Assembly (NCBI GenBank): GCA_018398805.1
Contig: JAGFBZ010001271.1
Span: forward strand, 1 to 64,000
Length of the DNA stretch: 64,000 nucleotides
Direction of reading: 5' to 3'
Origin: Hirundichthys speculiger
Taxonomy: Eukaryota > Chordata > Actinopteri > Beloniformes > Exocoetidae
The position numbers and the translations under genes were made by a program. The notes under the pieces are model-generated. The model ran no database searches. It was not told the origin of the DNA and saw only the letters and a list, made by a program, of their open reading frames with translations. Shown here piece by piece: positions 35,513 to 45,212 of the stretch (position 1 is its first letter; each line of letters starts with the position of its first letter).

Positions 35513-35692
35513 TAAGGGCCTGATTTACTAAGATCCTAAATAAAGAGTACTAAATTGCGTGTGCACTGAAAAAGTTTGCGCGTGCTGTTGTTGTGTGTTT
35601 TGCGGGTGATCAACTAAGAATGCTTGCGCAAATGATAACAGGTGCAAACCGCAGTATTTAAATGAGGTGTTGCGTGTCTTACGGTTTGCGCC

Positions 35693-35986
35693 ATGGAGAG
35701 TCTGGATGGAAAGCAGGATAAACGCAAGCGCAAAATGAAATTTGACGAGTTGGAGTTAGAGATATTAGTGGAAGAGGCAAATAAACACATTCATGAACTA
35801 CAGCAAAGACATTTAAACATCACCAAAAGAAACGCAATATGGGAGAAAATCTGCGATAGAATAAATGCAGTTGGTAAGACAAAAAGAACGGCAGATGAGG
35901 TTAAAAGAAGGTGGCAAGATATAAGGCAAAGAACTAAAGAAAAAGTGGCCTTTAATAAAACTTCGGCAAACAAGACAGGTGGTTAA
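35693..35986 (+). CDS. Myb/SANT-like DNA-binding protein of the Harbinger element
   Basis: The ORF is open for 97 codons. In Harbinger elements a protein of this type binds the transposon ends and helps bring the transposase to the nucleus. The start is in good context (GCGCCATGG). A basic N-terminus (DKRKRKMKF) precedes a helical region with the trihelix tryptophans in NAIWEKICDRIN and EVKRRWQDIRQRTKEKVAF, matching the Myb/SANT-like domain of such proteins. Full-length family members are usually longer, with a C-terminal region absent here. The ORF stops at TAA just before diverged sequence, so it may be truncated. Being open does not prove it is expressed. Confidence 0.7.
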   Translation: MESLDGKQDKRKRKMKFDELELEILVEEANKHIHELQQRHLNITKRNAIWEKICDRINAVGKTKRTADEVKRRWQDIRQRTKEKVAFNKTSANKTGG

Positions 35987-36149
35987 GTGGCCGTTGAGAA
36001 GTTCAAGCCTCCATAACCGCGGAGCGCTGTCATTACGGAGATGCGTCTCTGCGCGCACCTGTGGCATCAATGAGTGGAGCTGTGGCTGGAGCCGACTCGT
36101 CCTCACACACTACTCATTCGTAAAAAAAGTATATGTTTTTTCATAAAAT

Positions 36150-36277
36150 CCATCCATCCATCCATCCATCCATCCATTAGCTTCCGCTTATCCGAAGTCG
36201 GGTCGCGCGGCCAGCAGCTTCAGAGGTCCAGATCCCCCGGCCGCTTCCACCAGCTCCTCTGGGAGAACCCAGAGGCG
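36150..36277 (-). mobile_element. LINE 3' end inserted in the Harbinger element
   Basis: A (CCAT)n start and GCTTCCGCTTATCCGAAGTC, then CAGCTCCTCTGGGAGAACCC, are the reverse complement of a common fish LINE terminus. It is flanked by a 13-bp TSD TTTTTCATAAAAT at 36137-36149 and 36278-36290. It is severely 5' truncated. Confidence 0.88.
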
Positions 36278-36418
36278 TTTTTCATAAAATGATGTGGAAA
36301 TAACCCATTTTATTACAACTGAAATTGTGCTTGGGAGGAGTATTTTCACCGGACATTTTGACCGGAGAGATTATAAAATCCCGGACTTCCGCATATTTTA
36401 CCAGACAAAGTCCGGCAA

Positions 36419-36607
36419 TTACCAGACAACGGAAACCCTGGTGCCTCCTGTGGCAACCTTTTGCTGAATAATACTCGATTTAACATTCAAATAAAATATT
36501 TCTCCTTTTGCATGTGCAAACAAATTTACACGAGTCCGAAAGACTCTCTCTCTGCGTATTCTTTGATTTTGGCGATGTCGCCTCCTTGCCACAATAACAG
36601 CAGCCAT
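36419..36607 (-). pseudogene. Harbinger transposase N-terminal remnant
   Basis: From ATG at 36607 on the minus strand the reading MAAVIVARRRHRQNQRIR then RERVFRTRVNLFA resembles the N-terminus of Harbinger/HARBI1-type transposases. It degenerates after about 35 residues, and no DDE catalytic residues are found toward the Myb-like gene. Most of the transposase has been deleted. Confidence 0.6.
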
Positions 36608-36978
36608 CGGTGCGTAATGCTGGGCAGATTAGCACCTTCCTTTCGAACGTACTAAATACAGACGCAATCACAATCCCCGCAATTACTTTCAGGGTTGGTA
36701 AATCTCATTGCGCGTGGTAAATGGACCTATTTGCATTTTCCCCTCCCAGTATTTTGCGCTTTCTGGCGGGTACGCCCCATATTGATTATTCATCAGGGCA
36801 AAAGTGCTAAATGAACAGCGTGTGCTATTTTGCTCATTTGAGAGGCGCAGTTCTCTTTGCACGCTGTTTGTAAATCAGCTTGCGCATTGGTTTGCGGGTG
36901 ATGTCAAGTTTGCACACGTTTTTACGCACGCAAACCTTTAGTAAATCAGGCCCTAAGTGTTGATGATGGTTCTTCTAT

Positions 36979-37050
36979 AATACCGTATTGGCCCAAATAC
37001 AAGACAATATTTTATTCTAGAAATCATATTTTCAAAAAAAGGGGTTGTCT
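36979..37050 (+). repeat. fragment of a dispersed repeat, second copy
   Basis: ATACCGTATTGGCCCAAATA and TATTTTATTCTAGAAATCAT match the copy at 24898-24970. Confidence 0.55.
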
Positions 37051-37338
37051 GATAATCGTGGTCTAGACTTTTCTATTGTCATTACACATTTGCACCACTA
37101 GATGGAGCTGCACCGAAGTAACCAGTGAGAATGGAGCATCACAGTGAACGCATGGAGCAGATCTGATGATAAATGGAGGCACCATGAGACCGGGCAGAAC
37201 AAAGGGGCTCAAAAATTTTGTTACAGTCCAGAATTTGTTTTTTATAGACTGAATTATTAATATTGATCTTGAAACCGAATATAAATGGACTTTGATGGTT
37301 ATGCAGCTATCAACATAATTTATACAGTTATTGAACTA

Positions 37339-38035
37339 CAGTGATCCCTTATTTTTCACGGTTAATGGGGACCGGCGCCCACCCCCGCAAAGATCAAAAT
37401 CCACGATCTGGAGCCGGAGCCCTCCAAGCCTCAATAATGTGTTTAAAATATGTTTAAAAACCCTCAAAAAGTAGCGAGACACTGCAGCGAAACAAGACAA
37501 AGGCTCAACTGTGGTCTTTCTGTTACCTTCACAGCCTCTGGTCTCTGAACCGTAGTAAAGAAACTGCTGGTATTGTGCTATTTTTAGCTCGTAATTAGCG
37601 GCTAACACGCTAACAACAACAAAACAAAAAGTCTGGTTTTCTCTGCATGGAACGAGCATTTTATTCTGTCACTGCAGGAACTTGTAACATCACACAGGTT
37701 GTACTGATGGGCTCCTGTCGGTTAACAGAGAATGTAAATCTATACACGCTGGGCTGCTGTTGATGCTCACTACACTTTTCATCTAACCCTGTTTTCATTC
37801 TGCCGTCCCACGACACACACACTCCATTACCCATAAGGCCACATCATTACCCATAAGGCTACCTTCTAAAAGGGGCCAGGCTGGCTCACAACATTTCCCT
37901 ACTGTGAGAGAACGCGCACAACATCCTGTGATGTTTCCACGATTTAAAAAAAAGATTATATTATATATTTCTGAAAAAAATCCGCGAAGCACTAAAACCA
38001 CGGTACTCAAACCGCAAAGTGGCAAGGGATCACTG
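37339..38035. mobile_element. Tc1/mariner-superfamily non-autonomous element
   Basis: CAGTGATCCCTT at 37339-37350 is inverted at 38024-38035. It is flanked by TA on both sides (37337-37338 and 38036-38037). Inside are CCACGATC and CGCGAAGC style blocks near each end, as in pogo/Tigger-type MITEs. The interior ORFs (for example 37336-37659 minus) show no transposase motif. Confidence 0.75.
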
Positions 38036-38435
38036 TACATGGTTGTTACTTATTCACAGAGTCATAGTCTCAGATTTGAAGAGAATACAGATTATTAATT
38101 AGTATTATACCTTGATCTTAAATAACATGGAAACCTGACATGTATGGAACCATGCTTCCTAAAAAAGATGAAATCATTAAAATGTTTAATACAGCAAAAT
38201 AGTAATTAGTAATTAGTTATTATAGTATTATAGTATAGTATAGTATGAATAACCTTATTGTCTTTAAAAATATATTCGGGCCAGTATGGTACTTATGTTA
38301 ATTAACTTTGGTATATTTTATATACAGTTTCTTATTTGCATGATACAAGTTTAACTTGCATTTGTGGATTGAATTCAAACTGTGTTCACAGACTGATTTC
38401 TGGAAGTCCTCCTGAGTCAATGCAGTGATGTCCAG
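38036..38435. other. no gene recognised
   Basis: AT-rich, with a short TATAG tandem at about 38220-38245. Confidence 0.4.
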
Positions 38436-38439
38436 TGGA

Positions 38440-38650
38440 GAATTCAATTCAATTCAATTTAATTTGTATAGCATCTGTTACAATGTCAATTGTCTCTAGG
38501 CGCTTTACAGAGACCCAGAGCATGACCCCCGAGCAAATATAATCAGTAAAATTATAATATTAAATCCTAATCAACCCAAACAGTGGCAAGAAAAAACTCC
38601 ACGTTGGGGAAGAAACCTTGAGCAGGACCTGGATCATATGAATGACAGCT
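38440..38650 (-). mobile_element. SINE/LINE 3' segment, inverted
   Basis: AATTCAATTCAATTCAATTT, then TTGTATAGC, GGCGCTTTACAGAGACCCAG, GGCAAGAAAAAACTCC and GAAGAAACCTTGAGCAGGAC are the reverse complement of a widely dispersed fish repeat whose tail is GAATTGAATT. Ends approximate. Confidence 0.6.
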
Positions 38651-39354
38651 GCCACTGCCAATATCTTTATCTCTCTTGGGTAAACGCAGACCCTGTTAGA
38701 GACCACCGACCGGACCTGAGACAAACTGTACCGATTCCGACACAAACCCGGAGTCACGTCTTGTGAATGGACCCGAGACCCAGTTTGGGTCGGGTTGAAA
38801 CCTCGGGTTTTCTGGTTGTTCTGAAGATCTCTGCTACACCCACAGGTGGAGGTAAATGCTGGGATGGACAGAGGATGGAACTGCAAGTCAGCATGAAACT
38901 CAGGAAAATCTGGCCTGCAAACATACAGAAAGAAAAGAGAAAAAAAAGGGGCAAAACAGCAAAACAAACGACAGGAAAGTTTGTTACAGATCATGAATCA
39001 TGTGTTTTTAAAGCAGCGATACCTGAGAGCCTGAAGATCCCACACATCTAGACTAACAGTACTAAAATCCCGCCTCGGCTTCATATATATTTACCATTAT
39101 ATAATTTAATTATAGGAATACCTCTAGGAATAACAGGAGTAATTATAGGGACAATTTGGTCTGATAAATAAATTGATCAAATTAAGTGGCAGTGAGAAAA
39201 GCTGCTGGTATTGTAAAAGTGCCTTGAGTGGTCCCTGGATGAGAACGCTGCTGTAGCAGCACATTGTTGTTGTCATCAGTGACAAATCCTCCTTTTAAAC
39301 CCAGTCATGTTACCTAATGCCAGTAAACCTATATAGTTGTCAAATACTCAAATA
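38651..39354. other. no gene recognised
   Basis: Chance ORFs on both strands at 38560-39051. An AT-rich stretch at 39075-39175 is unlike its neighbours but unrecognised. Confidence 0.35.
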
Positions 39355-40056
39355 CAGTGGTACCTCTACTTACGAATGTCTCTACATACGAAATTTTCAG
39401 GTTATGAAACAGGAAAATATTGCCTCTTGTTATGAAAGAAATTTCAGGATACGAAAGGCAAAACTCCAGTAGCCCTGCTACTCACAACTCCCAGAGTTTA
39501 CTGAACGTAAACATTTTTGTCGGCTCTGTATCTCGGTTTGAAAGTGATGCGTCAGAGCTGCTCTGCTATCGGCTATCACTTAGCATCTTTGTAATGGTTG
39601 AGATGCGACCCCAAATGCACGACACAGAGAAGATACAGTTTATCGGTACGAGACCGTCTTTATTTAACAATCCAACAGACTAAGAAAGTCACTGAAGGAG
39701 AGGGCGGCCGCAGCACGGACGTGCGAGGCTGGGCAACCCAGAGCTGGGGGGGGAACACAGAAGTCCTTTCTTTGGCCCCAGGAGAAGAGTCACTGGAAAC
39801 AAACGTACAAACGTACAACCCAGCAGCCCAGCCAGCACAGGAACCCACACGTTGTAAGGCAACGATAGTGATCTGGCGCCGGAACGGCGACGATGAAGTA
39901 ATCCACACAGCAAAATCCACGGGAAGTAAATCCACAGAGGTAGATCCACGAGGAGTAATCCACAAGGCGTAAATCCACAAAGAACCAGCAAGACAGAGTG
40001 AGGGCGAGTACTCACGGGGAAGACCAACGGGAAGGAAACACACAGGTAGGGATGGC

Positions 40057-40066
40057 AAGAACTCGC
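40057..40066 (-). promoter_or_regulatory. putative RNA 5' end / self-primer
   Basis: Minus-strand GCGAGTTCTT is the exact complement of AAGAACTCGC at 44661-44670 beside the 5' LTR. With one G-U pair and one G-C pair more, the match extends to 12. This is the arrangement used for self-primed reverse transcription in Tf1/sushi-type elements. Confidence 0.6.
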
Positions 40067-40090
40067 ACTCTGAACTCTGGAGTGATCCGG

Positions 40091-40097
40091 CTTATAT
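40091..40097 (-). promoter_or_regulatory. TATA-like element in the LTR
   Basis: Minus-strand GGATATAAGCCGG. About 30 nt downstream (40066) starts GCGAGTTCTT, which is complementary to the primer-binding site of the same element. That position is a good candidate transcription start. Confidence 0.6.
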
Positions 40098-40266
40098 CCT
40101 CCCTGGTGACGAGTCCCGAGCCGCAGGTGTGTGATTAGGTGATGCAGCACAGGTGTGGGCGGGAGCACGCCGAGCCAGCTCTCGCCACCGAGCGCGCAGC
40201 TCCCTGGCCGCGCACTGGGACGTGCTGGGTGTGTCCCCCTGCTGTTCAACTGGCGGAGTCACAACA

Positions 40267-40282
40267 GTACCCCCTCCCCTAC
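40267..40282 (-). promoter_or_regulatory. polypurine tract of the chromovirus
   Basis: Minus-strand GTAGGGGAGGGGGTAC immediately precedes the 3' LTR. Confidence 0.8.
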
Positions 40283-40311
40283 GGGAGCCACCTGGCGACC
40301 GGCCGGGCTTG

Positions 40312-41120
40312 TCAGGATGTGAGCAAACCGGGGTCCATGATAAGGGCCCTCGAGACCCAGCTCCGTTCCTCCGGACCGTAGCCCTCCCAGTCCACCAGGT
40401 ATTGGAAACCCCGGCCCCTGCGCCGGACGTCCAGCAGACCACGGACCTTCCATTGCGGGTGCCCATCGACGATCTCAGGAGGAGGAGGAGCCGGAGCGGC
40501 GGGCACGAGGGGGCTGCGGGAAACGGGTTTCACCCGGGAGACATGAAAAACGGGGTGAATCTTCATGGATGCTGGCAACCGTAAACTCACCGCTGCTGGA
40601 CTCAGGACTTTCTCGATTACGAACGGGCAGACGAAATGGGGGTTCATCTTCTTGGCGGACGCAGCCAGCGGTAAGTCCCTGGTGGATAGCCACACCTTCT
40701 GTCCAGGTTGGTAAGCCGGCGCCCGGGAACTGTGCCGGTTATCCCCTTGTCTGGCACGATCCGTTGCTCGAAGGAGAGCCGCTCGAGTGGTGGCCCACAT
40801 CCGCCGGCAGCGTCCCAGGTGGTCCTGTACGGAGGGAACTGCTACCTCGTTCTGTTGCTCTGAGAAGAGCGGCGGCTGGTATCCCAAGGCTGCCTCGAAA
40901 GGAGAGAGACCGGTGGAGGAACTGACCAGAGAGTTGACAGCATATTCCACCCAGGGGACCACCAGGAAGTTGGTCTCTGAGCGGTGATGCACCGGAGAGC
41001 TGCCTCGATGCTCTGGTTCATGCGCTCTGTCTGGCCGTTGGTCTGGGGGTGATAGCCGGAAGATAAACTGACAGTGGCCCCCAACCCCTTACAAAAAGCC
41101 CGCCATACCTTGGACACGAA
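40312..41120 (-). pseudogene. pol: integrase C-terminus and chromodomain
   Basis: Completes integrase after the stop at about 41118-41120. [20 protein letters not shown] and [15 protein letters not shown] hold the catalytic Glu. A frameshift near 40990 moves to the frame read to 40312, with [20 protein letters not shown], the GPY/F-like region ([20 protein letters not shown]) and a chromodomain ([20 protein letters not shown], then [13 protein letters not shown]). In related elements the chromodomain binds modified histone H3 and steers insertion to heterochromatin. It ends with TGA or TAG at 40312-40314. Confidence 0.88.
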
Positions 41121-41798
41121 CTAGGGGCCTCGGTCCGACACTATGTCCAGGGGTATCCCATGAAGGCGGAACACATGGTCGGTCAGCAGCTCCGCGGTCT
41201 CGAGGGCCGAAGGCAGCTTGGAAAGGGCCACCAGGTGCACACCTTTGCTGAAACGATCGACAATGGTAAGAATAACAGTATTTCCCTTAGACAGGGGTAG
41301 CCCCGTGACAAAGTCTAGAGCGATGTGGGACCAGGGACGGCCAGGAACGGGCAGGGGCTGCAGCAGGCCGGCGGGGGGCTGATGAGAGGCCTTGCTACGG
41401 GCGCAGGTGGGACAGGCGATGACGTAGTCGTGCACGTCCTTCCTCATGGAGGGCCACCAAAAGCATCGGGCCAGGAAGGTGAAGGTGAGAAACACTCCGG
41501 GATGACAGGCCAATTTGCTGGAATGTCCCCACTGGAGGACACGTGAACGGGTGGGTTCAGGTACGTACAACCGCCCTGGGGGAACTCCACCGGGAGCCGG
41601 ATGGGAGCGGAGGGCCTGCCTCACCAGGGTCTCAATTCCCCAGGCCACACGACCCACCACCTTATCTCCAGGCAGAATGGAGGGGGGGTCCTCGACGGTG
41701 GGCTCCTTGGGGTGCTGAGGGGAGAGGGCGTCCGCCTTGGTATTGCGGGAGCCTGGCCGATAAGTCAGGGAAAAGTTGAATCGGCTTAAGAAGCCCAC
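41121..41798 (-). pseudogene. pol: RNase H end and integrase core
   Basis: Starts in the RNase H tail ([20 protein letters not shown]). The integrase zinc finger is [10 protein letters not shown]...CPTCARSK, and the core has [14 protein letters not shown] (first Asp) and [11 protein letters not shown] (second Asp). A TAG replaces the Gln that normally follows SDRGP. The frame before it (to 41786) is different, so a frameshift lies near 41795. Confidence 0.9.
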
Positions 41799-42341
41799 CG
41801 TGCCTGTCGCCCGTTGAGATGTCGGGTGGCTCGAATAAAAGTGAGGTTCTTGTGATCAGTCCATTTTATGAAGGGCAACTCCGCCCCCTCCAGCCAGTGA
41901 CGCCACTCCTCTAATGCAGCGACCACGGCCAGAAGTTCCCGGTTTCCGATGTCGTAATTCTTTTCAGCCGGCAGGAAATGGCGGGAGAAAGGCGCAGGGA
42001 TGGACCTTCTGATCCGTGGCCGAGCGCTGCGACAGCACGGCTCCAAGTCCCGTGTCTGAGGCGTTAACCTCCACAATGAATTGTCTATGGGGATCGGGGT
42101 GGAGCAGGACGGGGGCGCTGGTGAACCGTTCCTTAAGTTTCTTAAAGGCTGCATCGGCGTCGGAGGACCAGCTGAACGGGATGGAGGGGGACGTGAGTCT
42201 GGTGAGGGGCTCCGCGATGCCGCTGAAGTGGCGGATGAAGCGACGATAGAAGTTGGAGAAGCCTAAGAAACTTTGGAGATCCTTACGGGACTGGGGAATA
42301 GCCCAGTCCACCACCGCCTGGACTTTGCGGGGATCCGCTCG
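41786..42341 (-). pseudogene. pol: RT thumb and RNase H
   Basis: After a TAA at 42342-42344 the same frame continues: [40 protein letters not shown], then RNase [21 protein letters not shown]. The first catalytic Asp of RNase H (usually VDASD) reads Asn here. A frameshift near 42005-42020 leads to [20 protein letters not shown] and [13 protein letters not shown], holding the other RNase H acids. Confidence 0.88.
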
Positions 42342-43643
42342 TTACTGCCCCTCCTCAACGATAAAACCCAGGTATTCCACTGAAGTGGCGTGAAACAGGC
42401 ACTTCTCTGCCTTCACAAATAGCCGGTTCCGTAGAAGTCGCTCGAGAACACGGCGGACGTGCTGGACATGCTCCTCTCGGGTCTTGGAAAAGATCAGGAT
42501 ATCATCCAAATAAACCACGACGAACAAGTCCAACATGTCGTGCAGAACATTGTTCATAAGGGCTTGGAAGACGGCGGGGGCGTTGGTGAGTCCGAAAGGC
42601 ATAACGAGGTATTCATAATGTCCTGGTGGGGTTTTAAACGCCGTCTTCCACTCGTCGCCCTCCCTTATGCGCACCAGGTGATATCCACTGCGTAGGTCCA
42701 GTTTAGTAAAGACGGTGGCTTGGGTTAGCAGCTCGAGGGTGGAGCTCATGAGTGGCAGGGGGTATTTGTTGTGGACGGTGATTTCGTTCAGAGCTCGGTA
42801 ATCAATACAGGGGCAGAGATCGCCATCCTTCTTCTTCACGAAGAAGAAACCTGCCGCCACTGGGGATGATGAGGGGCGGATGAGACCTGCTTCCAGTGAC
42901 TCAGTAATATATTTCTCCATGGCGGCTTTTTCTGGGAGGGTGAGGCTGTACAGACGGCTGCCGGGGAGAGGGGCCCCGGGGCGGAGCTCGATGGCGCAGT
43001 CGTAGGGCCGGTGAGGGGGAAGAGATTGCACCCAGGATTTGCTGAATACCTCCCCAAGATCATGGTAGACGGTGGGAACAGCGGAGAGATCAGGCAGGGC
43101 GATGATGGGACTCTGGCGAGGTAAAGCGCTGGGGGCGGAGCGTAGACAATGGGCGTGACAGTCGGGTCCCCACTCAAGGATGGAGCCGGTAGACCAAGTG
43201 ATGCGGGGTTCGTGGTGAATAAGCCAGGGAAGTCCCAGTATCACAGGAACGGAGGGGGACTGAATGACGTAGAACCGCCGCTGCTCTACATGATTCCCTG
43301 CGACGGTGAGAGTGACAGGACGAGTCTGTAACGTGACGCTGGCCAGGCGTCGTTCGTCCAAGGCATACGCCTCCATAGGTCTCTCCAGCGGCAGCAACGG
43401 GACCCCGATCTGTTCAGCGAAGTCCACGTCCAGGAAACACTCGTCGGCCCCCGAATCGATGAGTGCCCCCGCCGCAAACCGTTGATCTTCCCAGGACAGG
43501 CTAACGCTCACTAGCTGGCAAACAGGGCGACGGGAGTTGGACAGGCGGCTCATCAGTATCCCCCGGCGTCCTGATGAGCCTGGCCTTTTGGCCGCGTGGG
43601 GCAGGTTCTGATATAATGTCCCTTTAATCAACAGTAAATACAA
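42342..43643 (-). pseudogene. pol: protease and reverse transcriptase
   Basis: Open for 433 codons. The aspartic protease has [13 protein letters not shown] at about 43435-43473, and [20 protein letters not shown] lies downstream. RT has the [20 protein letters not shown] block, motif [15 protein letters not shown], motif [19 protein letters not shown] and the catalytic [13 protein letters not shown] at about 42486-42524. It stops in VEEGQ at TAA 42342-42344, where related elements read on into RADP. RT itself looks intact. Confidence 0.93.
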
Positions 43644-44657
43644 AGTCCATTACGGAAGTGGGCCTCTCGTTCCGCTGGGTTCAGTCGGGTCCTGCCCAGC
43701 TGCATGGGTTCCTCTTCCTGGGTTGTGTGGGCTGGCGGGCGGTAATCACTTACTGGGCCTGGCAGAGAGACAGCGTTTCTCTCGGGCGGGCTGGAGCGAC
43801 GACGGCTAAAGAGATGAGCCCCTCCAGGGACAGGGCTCCTCACGGGTGGCCAGTTGGTCTTTGACAGTGTCGTTGAGGCCCCTCCGAAACATTACCCGGA
43901 GGGCCTGGTCGTTCCACCCGCTCTCCATTGCAGCCAGCCGGAACTCCACGGCGTAATCTGATACTCGACTGTTGCCCTGTTGTAGTTGAATGAGCCGGAC
44001 CCCCGGGTCCTGGCCCCCCACCGGGTGATGAAAGACCTTACGGAGTTCTGTGACAAAGTCCTGGTAATTACGGCAGAAACGGGCCCCCATGGACCAGCAG
44101 GCGGTTGCCCACTGCGCGGCCCGTCCCGTGAGCAGGTTGGTCATATAGGCTATGCGAGCTGCGCTGGTGGAAAACATACTCGGCTGATGCTGAAAGACGA
44201 GCTCGCACTGCATGATGAACGTGGCGCATTTCTCGAAGTCACCATCGAACGGCGGAGGACTGGAGATGCAGGGCTCACGAGGCGAAGGTGGGGAGGCCGG
44301 CGGAGCGGTCGCTGAGGCGGCGTTATCACTGACGACAGGAGCTGGCGGATCCCGGGGCTGCGTCAGCAGAGCGGTGGTGAGGGCGCAGAGTTGGTCCAGG
44401 ACCTCTGCCTGCTGCTCAGCCATGGTCTGCTGTTGGCTGGCCAGATTGTCCACAGTGGCTTGAAGGGGCTGGATCTGTGCCTGCAGGTTCTGTACTGCAG
44501 CCGCGATAGTTTGCAGCTGCTGGGTGACCTGCATCTGGGGGCTGAGAGCCGCTTGAACTGGGCTGGTAGGCGCGCTCCTCTTGAACTCTCTCTTAAAAGT
44601 TCTTTTCAACCTTCCCTTAAAGTATCTGTCGACTGTGTCGGCTGGGGTCGTCGACAT
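43590..44657 (-). pseudogene. gag: gag of the chromovirus
   Basis: ATG at 44657 (MSTTPADTVDRYFKG) follows the primer site by 13 nt. The 44657-43806 frame has a Gln-rich helical N-terminal stretch (QQLQTIAAAVQNLQAQIQPL), a Pro-rich linker and the capsid-like domain (CISSPPPFDGDFEKCATFIM, FVTELRKVFHHPVGG, VSDYAVEFRLAA). A frameshift at about 43840 leads to EEEPMQLGRTRLNPAEREAH and a single CX2CX4HX4C knuckle at about 43600-43640, where a TGA follows the second Cys. It cannot be translated through to pol. Confidence 0.88.
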
Positions 44658-44660
44658 TTG

Positions 44661-44670
44661 GCGAGTTCTT
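44661..44670 (-). promoter_or_regulatory. primer-binding site (self-complementary type)
   Basis: Minus-strand AAGAACTCGC lies 2 nt inside the 5' LTR end. It does not begin with TGG as a tRNA-primed site would. It is complementary to GCGAGTTCTT at 40066-40057 in the LTR. Confidence 0.6.
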
Positions 44671-44672
44671 AC

Positions 44673-44702
44673 TGTAATGGTTGAGATGCGACCCCAAATG
44701 CA
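44673..44702 (-). repeat. 30-bp residual 5' LTR
   Basis: Identical over 30 bp to the outer end of the 3' LTR (39590-39619). It begins TG and ends CA, and directly abuts the TSD ATCTT. The other roughly 650 bp of a normal LTR are absent. Confidence 0.85.
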
Positions 44703-44784
44703 ATCTTCCTGGCATCCCATTGGCTAGGAGGGCCCCTTGTCTGTATGAACGTAACCCACCAACCCAGGTAAACGAACAATTTTT

Positions 44785-44998
44785 ACCTCCACCAAGGAGG
44801 TTATGTTTTTGCCGGCGTTTATCTGTTTGTCTGTGTCCAAGATAATTAAAAAAGTTCTGGATGGATTTTGATGAAATTTTCAGGAGTTGTCAGAAATGTG
44901 AAAAGAAAGAACTGATTTCATTTTGAGTGTGATCTGGAAGAAATCCTGGATTCTGGATCACTTTCAAAATGTTGATAATTGTTGCGCTTGGTGGAGGT
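44785..44998. mobile_element. possible MITE in the right Tigger arm
   Basis: ACCTCCACCAAG at 44785-44796 is inverted as CTTGGTGGAGGT at 44987-44998, and TTTTGATGAAATTTTCAGGA lies between. This text is a common fish repeat and is not in the second Tigger copy. Exact ends and TSD not determined. Confidence 0.55.
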
Positions 44999-45212
44999 CT
45001 GCGCTCTCTGAGTGCTTTTCTAGTTCTAACATGTATTTCTTACAGGTTTTTATGTCATTTCATGCATTATTTACAATTTATAAAAAAAAACTTATTTTCA
45101 AATTTTGGGGGGCTTGGAACGGATTAGGGCATTTACATGGAAAATGCGTCTCTACTTACGAAATTTTCAGGTTATGAAACTACTTCCAGAACCAATTAAT
45201 TTCGTGCCACTG

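Larger units (their letters stand above)
35516..36953. mobile_element. PIF/Harbinger transposon, partly decayed
   Basis: GGGCCTGATTTACTAA at 35516-35531 is matched by TTAGTAAATCAGGCCC at 36938-36953. A 3-bp TAA duplication flanks it (35513-35515 and 36954-36956), the PIF/Harbinger pattern. Two genes typical of the superfamily are present in convergent orientation: a Myb/SANT-like DNA-binding protein on plus and a transposase remnant on minus. A LINE tail has inserted at 36150-36277. Confidence 0.9.
39590..40266 (-). repeat. 3' LTR of the chromovirus
   Basis: On the minus strand it runs from TGTTGTGACTCCGCC (next to the polypurine tract) to ACCATTACA, about 677 bp. It holds a TATA-like ATATAAG (40091-40097) and an AATAAA near 39660-39670. 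The ORFs 39660-40249 inside it are chance readings. Confidence 0.85.
39590..44702 (-). mobile_element. chromodomain Ty3/Gypsy retrotransposon (chromovirus)
   Basis: Element in minus orientation with gag, protease, RT, RNase H, integrase and a C-terminal chromodomain. It is flanked by a 5-bp TSD ATCTT at 39585-39589 and 44703-44707. The left (3') LTR is complete, but the right (5') LTR is represented by just its last 30 bp. Base composition is much more GC-rich than the neighbourhood. All frames are disabled by several stops and frameshifts. Confidence 0.92.
39355..45212. mobile_element. Tigger/pogo element split by a Gypsy retrotransposon
   Basis: The left end CAGTGGTACCTCTACTTACG starts at 39355 next to TA. 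The right end closes with CGTGCCACTG at 45212 followed by TA. Sequence on both sides of the inserted Gypsy aligns with the second Tigger at 53494-54158, for example GCCTCTTGTTATG near 39421 and GGAACGGATTAGGGCATTTA near 45116. The right TIR has a small deletion. No transposase ORF survives here. Confidence 0.85.

Noticed and set aside
39660..40249. ORFs of up to 186 codons on the minus strand
   Set aside because: They lie in the non-coding LTR of the chromovirus.
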